Assembly: GCF_000949475.1 (NCBI RefSeq)
Contig: NZ_JRHC01000004.1
Coordinates: 496,001 to 560,000 of the forward strand
From: Draconibacterium sediminis
GTDB taxonomy: Bacteria; Bacteroidota; Bacteroidia; Bacteroidales; Prolixibacteraceae
Direction of reading: 5' to 3'
Length of the DNA stretch: 64,000 nucleotides
Shown here: piece by piece, positions 34,404 through 42,587 of the stretch
Layout: each line of letters begins with the position of its first letter
How positions within the stretch are numbered: the stretch's first letter is position 1
Notes under the pieces: model-generated
Seen by the model: the letters and a program-made list of their open reading frames with translations, nothing else
What the model was told of the DNA's origin: nothing
The model's database searches: none
Position numbers and translations under genes: made by a program

Positions 34404-34709
34404 TTAAAAGAATCCCAGTTCCAGCCGGGCTTCTTCGCTCATCATCGATTTATCCCACGGCGGTTCGAACGTTAATTCTACATCAACTTTTTCTACACCA
34501 TCAACCGATTGGGCGGCCTGGGTAATATCATCAACCAACACATCAACCACCGGGCAGCCCGGAGCGGTAAGTGTCATTAAAATATTTGCCTGGTTATTTT
34601 CGTCAATATCTACGTTGTAAATCAGTCCCAGGTCGTATACGTTTACCGGTATTTCCGGGTCGTAAACCTCTTTCAGGTTATTTATTATTAAATCTATTCT
34701 TTTATCCAT
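34404..34709 (-). CDS. SufT-like Fe-S assembly factor (DUF59/MIP18 family)
   Basis: 101 residues. Typical motif VYDPEIPVNVYDLGLIYNV and the Cys in MTLTAPGCPVVDVLVDDI (the T-x-P-x-C-P of the family), followed by VDVELTFEPPWDKSMMSEEARLELGFF. DUF59 proteins in suf loci (SufT) help maturation of Fe-S proteins, probably in target delivery rather than cluster synthesis. It follows sufE by 12 bp, so co-transcribed. Small, cytosolic. Confidence 0.9.
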   Translation of the reverse strand: MDKRIDLIINNLKEVYDPEIPVNVYDLGLIYNVDIDENNQANILMTLTAPGCPVVDVLVDDITQAAQSVDGVEKVDVELTFEPPWDKSMMSEEARLELGFF

Positions 34710-34721
34710 TTCGTTCCCTCC

Positions 34722-35144
34722 TTATCCTGCAATCTTGCTATAAGCAACAGCGTATAAACGAATTTGTTTTACCATGGCAAGCAGACCGTTTGAACGGGTA
34801 GGCGACAGGTGTTGTTTCAGCCCCAGATCGTCGATAAAGTGCAGCTCTGATTCAAGCAGCTCTTGTGGTGTACGGCCCGAAACAACGCGTAGAAGCAGTG
34901 CCACCAAACCTTTAACGATAACGGCATCACTCTCGCCTTTGAAATATATTTTACCATCTTTCAGTTCGGCTACCAACCACACCCGCGATTGACATCCTTT
35001 TATAATGTTCTGGTCGTTTTTATCTTTGGCGTCAAGCTCTTCCAAATCGTTCCCCAATTCAATCAGGTAGCCATATTTGTCCATCCAGTCTTCGTACATC
35101 GAAAACTCTTCAATTATCTCCTGTTGAATTTCTTCCATGCTCAT
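34722..35144 (-). CDS. sufE: cysteine desulfuration protein SufE
   Basis: 140 residues from ATG 35144 (a start at 35138 is equally possible; the frame is open to 35168 but the added MLTLKMIF is unlikely). C51 in NIIKGCQSRVW is the sulfur-accepting cysteine of SufE, with the C-terminal LSPTRSNGLLAMVKQIR helix also conserved. SufE takes persulfide from SufS and passes it to the SufBCD scaffold. It lies apart from sufBCDS, with rubrerythrin on the opposite strand between them. Confidence 0.93.
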   Translation of the reverse strand: MSMEEIQQEIIEEFSMYEDWMDKYGYLIELGNDLEELDAKDKNDQNIIKGCQSRVWLVAELKDGKIYFKGESDAVIVKGLVALLLRVVSGRTPQELLESELHFIDDLGLKQHLSPTRSNGLLAMVKQIRLYAVAYSKIAG

Positions 35145-35309
35145 AAATATCATTTTAAGAGTTAGCAAAGATCGTAAATTTCTTGTTTATGACAATGCTG
35201 GAAGCCGTTTATTCAGACTAATTCAAAACTAAGTTTTCGTATAGTTTACAAATGTCGAAATCATTATCTTTAAACTTCCGAACAGAAAAACTAAAAAATC
35301 AAGAGAAGA

Positions 35310-35888
35310 ATGACAAAGTTAGCAGGTACAAAAACCGAACAGAATTTATTAAAAGCATTTGCCGGTGAGTCTCAGGCACGTATGCGTTATGATTATTTTG
35401 CAAAACAAGCCAAAAAAGAAGGATTGGAACAAATAGCCGCCATTTTTGAAGAAACAGCCATGAACGAAAAGGAGCATGCCAAGCGTTTCTTTAAATTTTT
35501 AGAAGATGGCAACATGGTTGAAATTACAGCCACTTACCCAGCCGGAAAGATTGGTACTACCATGGAAAACCTGAAAGCTTCGGCCGACGGTGAAAACGAA
35601 GAGTGGACAGAGCTTTATCCTGAATTTGCAAAGGTTGCAGAAGAGGAAGGTTTTAAAGAAATTGCTATGGCATTTAAACTGATTGCCCGTGTTGAAGAAG
35701 CGCATGAAAACCGCTACCGTACCCTATACAACAATCTTGAAGAAGGAAAAGTGTTTAAACGTGGTGATAAAGTGGTGTGGAAATGCCGTAATTGTGGTTT
35801 TATTCACGAAGGAACTGCAGCTCCGAAATTATGTCCGGCTTGTCAGCACTCGCAGGCTTATTTCGAAATTAAAGAATCAAATTATTAA
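35310..35888 (+). CDS. rbr: rubrerythrin
   Basis: 192 residues. The ferritin-like diiron domain has the carboxylate and histidine ligands in [28 protein letters not shown] and [11 protein letters not shown]; the rubredoxin-like tail carries CRNCG and CPACQ for one FeS4 site. Rubrerythrin reduces peroxide in anaerobes and microaerophiles. Its placement between sufE and sufS on the opposite strand, in a region that handles iron and sulfur, fits defence of Fe-S enzymes. Terminator at 35920-35960. Confidence 0.96.
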   Translation: MTKLAGTKTEQNLLKAFAGESQARMRYDYFAKQAKKEGLEQIAAIFEETAMNEKEHAKRFFKFLEDGNMVEITATYPAGKIGTTMENLKASADGENEEWTELYPEFAKVAEEEGFKEIAMAFKLIARVEEAHENRYRTLYNNLEEGKVFKRGDKVVWKCRNCGFIHEGTAAPKLCPACQHSQAYFEIKESNY

Positions 35889-35919
35889 GCTTACTTTTAG
35901 TGGAATTTCCAATATGAAA

Positions 35920-35960
35920 AATGCCATCCGATTGCTTATTCAATCCGGATGGCATTTTCT
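35920..35960 (+). terminator. bidirectional terminator between rubrerythrin and sufS
   Basis: AATGCCATCCG (35920-35930) pairs with CGGATGGCATT (35946-35956), with T-rich sequence on the plus side and A-rich on the other. It serves the convergent rbr and sufS genes. The core TGCCATC/GATGGCA recurs at 45141-45178. Confidence 0.8.
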
Positions 35961-35979
35961 TTTTAGCTGAGCGCTGAAA

Positions 35980-37197
35980 TCAAAGCATCATAATTGCTTT
36001 ATTCAGAGCCTCCATAAAAATGTCAATCTCTTCTTTGGTGTTGTACATTCCAAAAGATATACGCGCGCAGGCCGACATGCCAAAATGCTGCATAATCGGA
36101 TCGGCACAATGATGCCCGGTGCGAATGGCAATACCCATTTTGTCGAGCAACATTCCCAGGTCGTAAGAATGTATTCCGTCGATGTTAAAACAGATCACTC
36201 CCGATTTGTGAGGCGCTTCTCCGTAAATCTTCAAGCCAGGGATAGCTTTTAGTTTTTCGGTGGCATATTCCAGCAACTCATGCTCATGGATCCCCATATT
36301 CTCTACGCCAATTTCGTTTATCAGGTCGATTGCTGCTCCAAAAGCTGCTAATCCTGAAATATTAGGCGTACCTGCTTCAAATTTATATGGCAATTCGTTG
36401 AAGGTTGTTCCATCGAACGAAACCTCTGAAATCATTTGTCCTCCTCCCTGGTATGGAGGCATTTCCTCAAGCCATTTCTTTTTGCCATATAAAACACCTA
36501 CTCCGTTGGGGCCGTATACCTTGTGTGCCGAAAAAGCATAGAAGTCAACATCCAGTTTTTGCACATCAATTTTTATGTGTGCCGATGCTTGTGCTCCGTC
36601 GATTAAAACAGCAACATTGTGTTGGTGGGCTATTTCAATTATCTTCTCAATCGGATTTATTGTTCCCAAAACATTGGAAACGTGATTAACAGCAATCAGT
36701 TTTGTTTTTGGAGTGATCAGTTCCGGCAACTTATCCATTTCAAGCAAACCGGTGTCGTTAAACGGAAGTTTTACAATCTTTGCTTTACGTTTTCCTGCTT
36801 CAATTTGCCAGGGCACAATGTTGGAGTGGTGCTCCATTTCCGAAACAATGATCTCATCACCTTCCGAAACATACTTTTCACAAAAGCTACTTGCCACCAG
36901 GTTAATACTTTCGGTGGTTCCTTTTGTGAAAATTATTTCTTTTCGCGAACCAGCATTAATAAACTCCTTCACTTTATCGCGTACCTCTTCGTACTCAACC
37001 GTTGCTTTATCAGCCATGTAGTGCGCGCCACGATGTATGTTGCCATAGTAATCGTTATGCAACTGCTCAAGTTTCATTAACACCTGAACCGGTTTTTGCG
37101 CCGATGCAGCCGTGTCGAGATAAACAAGTGGCTTATTGTATACCTTTTGCTGAAGAATGGGGAAATATGATCTGATTTTTTCGATATCGTAATTCAT
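35980..37197 (-). CDS. sufS: cysteine desulfurase SufS
   Basis: 405 residues, normal length for a group II desulfurase. PLP lysine K226 in FSAHKVYGP, catalytic cysteine C364 in GHHCADPIM, substrate-binding EMEHHSNIVPW at 120-130. It strips sulfur from cysteine and passes it to SufE C51 for cluster assembly on SufBCD. It is separated from sufD by 351 bp containing two palindromic repeats rather than being tightly coupled. Confidence 0.96.
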   Translation of the reverse strand: MNYDIEKIRSYFPILQQKVYNKPLVYLDTAASAQKPVQVLMKLEQLHNDYYGNIHRGAHYMADKATVEYEEVRDKVKEFINAGSRKEIIFTKGTTESINLVASSFCEKYVSEGDEIIVSEMEHHSNIVPWQIEAGKRKAKIVKLPFNDTGLLEMDKLPELITPKTKLIAVNHVSNVLGTINPIEKIIEIAHQHNVAVLIDGAQASAHIKIDVQKLDVDFYAFSAHKVYGPNGVGVLYGKKKWLEEMPPYQGGGQMISEVSFDGTTFNELPYKFEAGTPNISGLAAFGAAIDLINEIGVENMGIHEHELLEYATEKLKAIPGLKIYGEAPHKSGVICFNIDGIHSYDLGMLLDKMGIAIRTGHHCADPIMQHFGMSACARISFGMYNTKEEIDIFMEALNKAIMML

Positions 37198-37211
37198 AGA
37201 CTCATTGTTTA

Positions 37212-37241
37212 CTGAGCGGGTGACTCAGAGTCACCTCCTCT
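37212..37241. repeat. palindromic repeat, copy A
   Basis: CTGAGCGGGTGACT, CAG centre, AGTCACCTCCTC, an imperfect palindrome sharing GGTGACT/AGTCACC and outer TGAGC with copy B at 37505-37537. Confidence 0.55.
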
Positions 37242-37504
37242 GTCGATGTTATACAAAGGTGCAAAAGATTTTGTAATTTTATTGGAGTATACATTTATTT
37301 CATACCTATTTATCTGAATCTTAATTTGCTTCTGAACTTTGCGCCCAATCATATTTTTCATATTCATAAGAATACTATAAAGTAAAGGCTTGTAACCCGG
37401 TTGGCTGATTGGGAATTTTCGTCGTTTTTGGATTATTCGGGGAAAAGAAATGGTGACTTGATAAATAGGGAATTGGCGAGTGAGCTTGGATTGTACTAAA
37501 CTTG

Positions 37505-37537
37505 ACTGAGCAGGTGACTTTAAGTCACCTGCTCAGT
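37505..37537. repeat. palindromic repeat, copy B (perfect 16-bp arms)
   Basis: ACTGAGCAGGTGACTT, one T, and its exact complement: 33 bp in total. It lies 11 bp after the sufD stop codon. It could attenuate read-through from sufD to sufS, but lacks a T-run on the minus strand; on the plus strand TTGTTTTG follows. Confidence 0.7.
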
Positions 37538-37548
37538 TGTTTTGTATC

Positions 37549-38916
37549 TTAGCAATCGCACTGGTAAGCACAATCGTGACAACGGGAAACTTCACCTTTC
37601 AGGCGTTTGTCTACCAGTTCGTCGATACGGTCGCGCAATGGCTCCAGTTTGATCTCTTTTACCACCTCGTGGGCAAAAGCGTTCATCATCATCAAACGTG
37701 CCTGATCTTCGTTAATTCCGCGGGCACGCAGGTAAAACAATGCTTCTTCATCGATCTGACCAACTGTTGCACCGTGACTACATTTTACATCGTCAGCATC
37801 AATAATCAGCTGAGGTTTTGTTTGCATCGTGGCTTCGTCGGTCAACAACAAGTTGTTGTTGCGCTGGAAAGCATTTGTTTTTTGTGCATCGCGAACCACG
37901 TGTATTCTTCCGGAGAATGCACCGGTTGATTTTTCGTCGAGCACGTTTTTGTATATCTGATTACTTTCACAGTGCGGTGCAGCATGAATGACCTGTGTGA
38001 AATTATCCACATGTTGTTTTTTGTCCATAAAGGCCATTCCAAACATGTGCGCCTCGGCATTTTCTCCGTTTAACGCAAATTGCAGGTTGTTACGAATCAA
38101 ACCGCCGTGTAACGACGCAGTGTGTGTTGTAACACGCGAATCGCGTTGCTGATCGATAAATACTGAATTAATATTTGTGGCTTTGTTGTGCTGGTTTTGC
38201 AGTGTGTAAAACTCAACTTCAGCATTGTTGCCGGCAAAAATCTCGGTAACCGAGTTATTCAGGTATTGGTTCAGGTTCAGTGTGTGATCGCATAACAACA
38301 CCTGAACTTTAGCACCATCTTCAACAAGAATAAAATTCCGTTGAGTAGAGAATGTATCTTTTTCGTCCTGCAACAGATTGATGATCTGGACAGGACTTTC
38401 AACCACTACATTTTTCGGAACATAAAGGAAAAAACCATCTTTGGCAAAAGCTGTATTCAGCGCCACCATCGGGTCTTCTTCAACATTGGCAAGGCTGGCA
38501 TATTTTTCCAGCAGCTCCGGTCTTTCTTTCGAAATACTTTCGAGGCTGTCAAGAATAACACCTTCCGGAAGATCTCCTTTTTCTGTTTCGTTTTTGTAGA
38601 ACCAACCATTAAAAACCAGTGCCAAGTTGGTATTTAGTTGCGGAACATCGCAACGAAAAACCTCGCTCATATCGGCTTTCTTTTCCTCCCTTGTGTGGAT
38701 GAATTTAAAATCGGGCACAAATGCCGGATTCAGGTTGGTGTATTTATAATTTTCATTTTTTCGCGTTGGTATACCCTGCAAAACAAAGTTCTGAAACGCC
38801 TTTTTTCGTTGAGCGTTCAAAATATCGGACGAGTTGGCAAAAAGCTCGTCTTTTACTTCGTTGTAATGCGCGGTATATTTTAGCGATAAATCTGTTTTGT
38901 CAACTAAAACGCTCAT
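37549..38916 (-). CDS. sufD: Fe-S assembly scaffold subunit SufD
   Basis: 455 residues. Beta-helical SufB/SufD fold with the C-terminal CSHGATVGQIDEEALFYLRARGI, including the His in GATVG common to SufB/D. Its C-terminus has the tail CHDCAYQCDC, four cysteines in eleven residues, an unusual cysteine-rich end. SufD stabilises the SufB-SufC complex and helps bring iron to the scaffold. It begins 1 bp after sufC, so translationally linked. Confidence 0.95.
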   Translation of the reverse strand: MSVLVDKTDLSLKYTAHYNEVKDELFANSSDILNAQRKKAFQNFVLQGIPTRKNENYKYTNLNPAFVPDFKFIHTREEKKADMSEVFRCDVPQLNTNLALVFNGWFYKNETEKGDLPEGVILDSLESISKERPELLEKYASLANVEEDPMVALNTAFAKDGFFLYVPKNVVVESPVQIINLLQDEKDTFSTQRNFILVEDGAKVQVLLCDHTLNLNQYLNNSVTEIFAGNNAEVEFYTLQNQHNKATNINSVFIDQQRDSRVTTHTASLHGGLIRNNLQFALNGENAEAHMFGMAFMDKKQHVDNFTQVIHAAPHCESNQIYKNVLDEKSTGAFSGRIHVVRDAQKTNAFQRNNNLLLTDEATMQTKPQLIIDADDVKCSHGATVGQIDEEALFYLRARGINEDQARLMMMNAFAHEVVKEIKLEPLRDRIDELVDKRLKGEVSRCHDCAYQCDC

Positions 38917-38917
38917 G

Positions 38918-39670
38918 TTAATTTCCGTTTTCTGATTTAATCCAGTCGTACCCTTTTTCTTCCAAATGAAGCGCCAGTTCTTTTCCGGCCGTTTTTACAA
39001 TTTTTCCCTGGTAAAGAATATGTACAAAATCGGGTACAATATAATCGAGCAGGCGCTGGTAGTGTGTTACTACAATTGTCGACCTTTCGGGCGATTTTAG
39101 CGCGTTTACTCCGTTGGCGACTGTTTTTAATGCGTCGATATCAAGTCCCGAATCAGTTTCATCAAGAATTGCTAATTTCGGCTCGAGCAGTGCCATCTGG
39201 AAAATCTCGTTTTTCTTTTTCTCACCACCCGAGAATCCTTCGTTTACCATGCGGTTGGTTAATTTGGTATGCATGTCGACCAAATCCATTTTTTCACGCA
39301 TCAATTTCAGGAATTCGCCTGCAGTAAGTTCTTTTAATCCTTTGTGCTTCCGGTGTTCGTTTACTGAAGTTTTCAGGAAGTTTACCATTGGTACACCGGG
39401 AATTTCAACCGGGTATTGAAAACTTAAAAAGATACCTTCCTTGGCACGTTCTTCAGGAGACTTGTCCAATAAATCTTCTCCTTCGAAAATAACTTCACCC
39501 TTGGTAATTTCGTAATCCTCTTTTCCGGCAAGTACGTTTGCAAGTGTACTTTTTCCTGAACCGTTAGGTCCCATAATAGCATGAACTTCGCCGGGTTTAA
39601 CTTCAAGATTGATTCCCTTCAGGATTTCCATTCCTTCAACGGAAGCATATAAGTCTTTAATTTTTAACAT
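38918..39670 (-). CDS. sufC: Fe-S assembly ATPase SufC
   Basis: 250 residues. ABC-type ATPase with Walker [11 protein letters not shown], signature [11 protein letters not shown], Walker [13 protein letters not shown]; the SGGEKKKNE form and [12 protein letters not shown] are diagnostic for SufC. Energises conformational change in SufB/SufD during cluster formation. Lies 63 bp after sufB and 1 bp before sufD. Confidence 0.97.
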   Translation of the reverse strand: MLKIKDLYASVEGMEILKGINLEVKPGEVHAIMGPNGSGKSTLANVLAGKEDYEITKGEVIFEGEDLLDKSPEERAKEGIFLSFQYPVEIPGVPMVNFLKTSVNEHRKHKGLKELTAGEFLKLMREKMDLVDMHTKLTNRMVNEGFSGGEKKKNEIFQMALLEPKLAILDETDSGLDIDALKTVANGVNALKSPERSTIVVTHYQRLLDYIVPDFVHILYQGKIVKTAGKELALHLEEKGYDWIKSENGN

Positions 39671-39733
39671 CGTTAATCCTATACTGTTGCGGGAAAGAGC
39701 CTGAACTCTTGCCCTGAGTTATTTAAAATTTGT

Positions 39734-41179
39734 TTATCCTACACTACCTTCAAGACTGATTTGCAGAAGCTTTTGGGCTTCAACGGCAAACTCCATCGGA
39801 AGTTTATTCAGCACTTCTTTGGCGTAACCGTTCACAATCATTCCAATTGCAGTTTCCGTATCGATTCCACGTTGGTTACAATAGAAAATCTGGTCTTCAC
39901 CAATTTTCGATGTTGTTGCCTCGTGTTCAACAACCGATGATTTGTTTCCCACTTCAATGTAAGGGAAAGTGTGTGCACCACAAGTATCGTTCAACAACAA
40001 TGAATCACACTGCGAGAAGTTTCGCGAATTGGTGGCCTTTGGCATTACTTTTACCAAACCACGGTACGAGTTCTCACTTTTTCCGGCCGAAATACCTTTC
40101 GATACAATTGTTGATTTGGTATTGCGTCCGATGTGGATCATTTTCGATCCGGTATCGGCCTGCTGATGATTGTTGGTAACTGCCACTGAGTTGAATTCAC
40201 CGATCGAATTGTCGCCCATCAAAATACAACTTGGGTATTTCCAGGTAATTGCTGAGCCGGTTTCAACCTGAGTCCAGCTAATTTTTGACGATACACCACG
40301 GCAAATACCACGTTTTGTAACGAAGTTGTAAATACCGCCTTTTCCGTTTTTATCTCCCGGGTACCAGTTCTGAACGGTTGAATATTTTACTTCAGCACGA
40401 TCAAGTGCGATAATTTCAACAACTGCTGCGTGCAACTGATTTTCGTCGCGCATCGGAGCGGTACAACCTTCGAGGTAACTTACATAACTATCGTCGTCGG
40501 CCACAATAAGTGTACGTTCAAACTGCCCGGTATTGGCTGCGTTTATCCTGAAATAAGTTGATAATTCCATCGGGCAACGAACGCCTTTTGGAATGTAACA
40601 GAACGAGCCATCGCTAAACACGGCCGAGTTCAATGCTGCAAAATAGTTGTCGGCAACAGGTACGGCCTGCCCCAGGTATTTTTTTACTAAATCGGGATGT
40701 TCTTTTACTGCTTCCGAGAACGAACAGAATATAATTCCTTTTTCGGCTAATGTTTCTTTAAAGGTTGTTTTTACAGAAACCGAATCGATTACCGCATCAA
40801 CTGCAACTCCCGCCAAATGTTTTTGCTCTTCCAGCGGAATACCCAGTTTGTTAAATGTATCAATCAGTTCCGGATCAACCTCGTCCAGACTTTCATATTT
40901 AGGGCCTTTTTTTGGGGCCGCGTAGTAACTTATTGCCTGAAAATCGATGGGCGGAACTTTTAAATAGGCCCAGTTTGGCATTTTCATTTTCAGCCATTTT
41001 CGATAAGCTTCCAATCTGAAATTCAACATGAACTCCGGTTCTTCCTTTTTGGCAGATATCAAACGAATCACGTCTTCGTTAAGGCCTTTGTCGATAATAT
41101 CAGTTTCAATGTTGGTGATAAAACCGTATTTGTATTCGCCTTGCGTTACGTCATTCAATATTTTATCTTGTTCTTCCAT
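39734..41179 (-). CDS. sufB: Fe-S assembly scaffold subunit SufB
   Basis: 481 residues. SufB-specific segments include [61 protein letters not shown], and the C-terminal [34 protein letters not shown] with the conserved Cys of the scaffold. Forms the SufBC2D complex on which the cluster is built. First gene of sufBCD, transcribed from the region 41180-41401 with a TATCTTTG -7 box at 41374-41381. Confidence 0.97.
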   Translation of the reverse strand: MEEQDKILNDVTQGEYKYGFITNIETDIIDKGLNEDVIRLISAKKEEPEFMLNFRLEAYRKWLKMKMPNWAYLKVPPIDFQAISYYAAPKKGPKYESLDEVDPELIDTFNKLGIPLEEQKHLAGVAVDAVIDSVSVKTTFKETLAEKGIIFCSFSEAVKEHPDLVKKYLGQAVPVADNYFAALNSAVFSDGSFCYIPKGVRCPMELSTYFRINAANTGQFERTLIVADDDSYVSYLEGCTAPMRDENQLHAAVVEIIALDRAEVKYSTVQNWYPGDKNGKGGIYNFVTKRGICRGVSSKISWTQVETGSAITWKYPSCILMGDNSIGEFNSVAVTNNHQQADTGSKMIHIGRNTKSTIVSKGISAGKSENSYRGLVKVMPKATNSRNFSQCDSLLLNDTCGAHTFPYIEVGNKSSVVEHEATTSKIGEDQIFYCNQRGIDTETAIGMIVNGYAKEVLNKLPMEFAVEAQKLLQISLEGSVG

Positions 41180-41370
41180 TTTCTGACTCTCTTTCTCTAT
41201 CTTGAATGATTAAAAAATTTGCGTCTCCTTTAAAACTTGCTACTCAACTAATTTTGGCTGCGGAATCTTTTTGATGGCTTTCTACCCATGCAATTCCCCA
41301 GGTTTAATGCAATAAATAACAGCAATTTCGATTAAATAACAACGCTTTTTTGTTCCTGTTCACGCATAAA

Positions 41371-41401
41371 TTGCAAAGATATAAAACTATAGGTACTTTT
41401 G
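41371..41401 (+). promoter_or_regulatory. thiL promoter
   Basis: TTG at 41371-41373, 20-bp spacer, TACTTTTG at 41394-41401. Places the transcript start near 41408 and supports the ATG at 41448 as the start codon. Confidence 0.75.
41374..41381 (-). promoter_or_regulatory. sufB -7 promoter box
   Basis: TATCTTTG on the minus strand with no clear -33 element, about 190 nt before the sufB ATG. It abuts the -33 TTG (41371-41373) of the divergent thiL promoter. Confidence 0.4.
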
Positions 41402-41447
41402 CAGGTGAAAAGTGTACAAAAACAGACTAAAAGGTCTTTTATTAACA

Positions 41448-42485
41448 ATGAATAAAGAAAGAAAACAAACGAATATTTCAGAACTGGGAGAGTTTGGTTT
41501 AATCGACCGGTTAACGAAAGCAGTAACCATAAAAAACGAGAGTACGGTTAAAGGAATTGGCGATGATGCAGCGATTCTTGATTTTAAGAATAAACAAGTG
41601 GTTGTTTCATCCGATTTGCTAACCGAAGGAATTCATTTTAACCTGATGTATGTTCCGCTAAAGCACCTTGGTTACAAGGCGGTAGTTGTAAATTTGTCGG
41701 ACATTTATGCCATGAATGCCATACCGAAACAGGTGACGGTGAGTATGGCAGTTTCCGGAAAATTTTCGGTGGAAGCTTTGGAGGAATTGTACGAAGGAAT
41801 TCACCTGGCGTGCGAGCAGTATAATGTTGATTTGGTGGGTGGCGATACAACCAGTTCGTTAACGGGATTAACATTGAGTATTACTGCCATTGGCGAAGCT
41901 GAAAAGGATGATATTGTGATGCGAAGCGGTGCAAAACCAAACGACATTTTATGTGTGTCGGGCGATTTGGGTGGCGCTTACATGGGACTTCAGTTGCTTG
42001 AGCGCGAAAATGAAGTTTTTAAGGTGAACGAGAACATGCAGCCCAAAATGGATGGTTACGATTATATTCTGGAGCGCCAGTTAAAACCCGAAGCCAGAGG
42101 AGATATTATTGCGGCATTTAAACGACTGGGAATAAAACCTACGTCGATGATCGATATTTCGGATGGTTTGTCGTCGGAAATTATGCATTTGTGCAAAAAC
42201 TCGGGCGTTGGTTGTAGTTTGTTCGAAGATAAAGTGCCGATGGATTACCAAACCAAACAAATGGCAGAAGAATTAAATATTAATCCTTTGGTTGCAGCTT
42301 TAAACGGTGGCGAAGATTACGAACTGTTGTTTACACTGCCGTTAGACGATTATGACAAAATAAAAAATGATCCTGATTTTACTGTTATTGGTCACATGAC
42401 AGAAGCGGGAGAAGGCGTGAATCTGCAAACAACAGGCGGCTCGTCAATTCCGCTGGAAGCCCAGGGCTGGAATCATGGAAAATAA
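41448..42485 (+). CDS. thiL: thiamine-monophosphate kinase
   Basis: 345 residues from ATG 41448 (an upstream GTG at 41412 would start within about 5 nt of the predicted transcript start). ThiL motifs: ELGEFGLIDRLT, GIGDDAAILD, VSSDLLTEGIHF, LVGGDTTSS, IDISDGLSSEIMHL and LNGGEDYELLFTLP. It phosphorylates TMP to TPP using ATP; the Asp-rich metal sites are in GDDAA and SDGLSSE. No other thiamine genes are nearby. The TlpA-like gene follows 102 bp later. Confidence 0.94.
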   Translation: MNKERKQTNISELGEFGLIDRLTKAVTIKNESTVKGIGDDAAILDFKNKQVVVSSDLLTEGIHFNLMYVPLKHLGYKAVVVNLSDIYAMNAIPKQVTVSMAVSGKFSVEALEELYEGIHLACEQYNVDLVGGDTTSSLTGLTLSITAIGEAEKDDIVMRSGAKPNDILCVSGDLGGAYMGLQLLERENEVFKVNENMQPKMDGYDYILERQLKPEARGDIIAAFKRLGIKPTSMIDISDGLSSEIMHLCKNSGVGCSLFEDKVPMDYQTKQMAEELNINPLVAALNGGEDYELLFTLPLDDYDKIKNDPDFTVIGHMTEAGEGVNLQTTGGSSIPLEAQGWNHGK

Positions 42486-42587
42486 TTCTTATAAAATGTT
42501 AATTATGATCCATAGAGTACGGGAGTAAGTTATATTTGGTTATCTTCATAGCTCATTTTTAAATAATCAAAAATCAAAAAGTAAGTT

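Larger units (their letters stand above)
37198..37548. other. 351-bp intergenic region between sufD and sufS with two related hairpins
   Basis: Between sufD and sufS, both on the minus strand, are two related palindromes: copy A at 37212-37241 and a perfect 16-bp-arm palindrome at 37505-37537. Between them the sequence is AT-rich without open frames. No TAnnTTTG box was found for sufS, so it may be read from the sufB promoter. Confidence 0.55.

Noticed and set aside
37505-37537. Palindrome after sufD as a rho-independent terminator
   Set aside because: Stem is perfect but no T-run follows on the transcribed (minus) strand; kept as a repeat.
41180-41370. Riboswitch in the long sufB leader
   Set aside because: No conserved riboswitch core or terminator-like switch recognised; short frames there are trivial.
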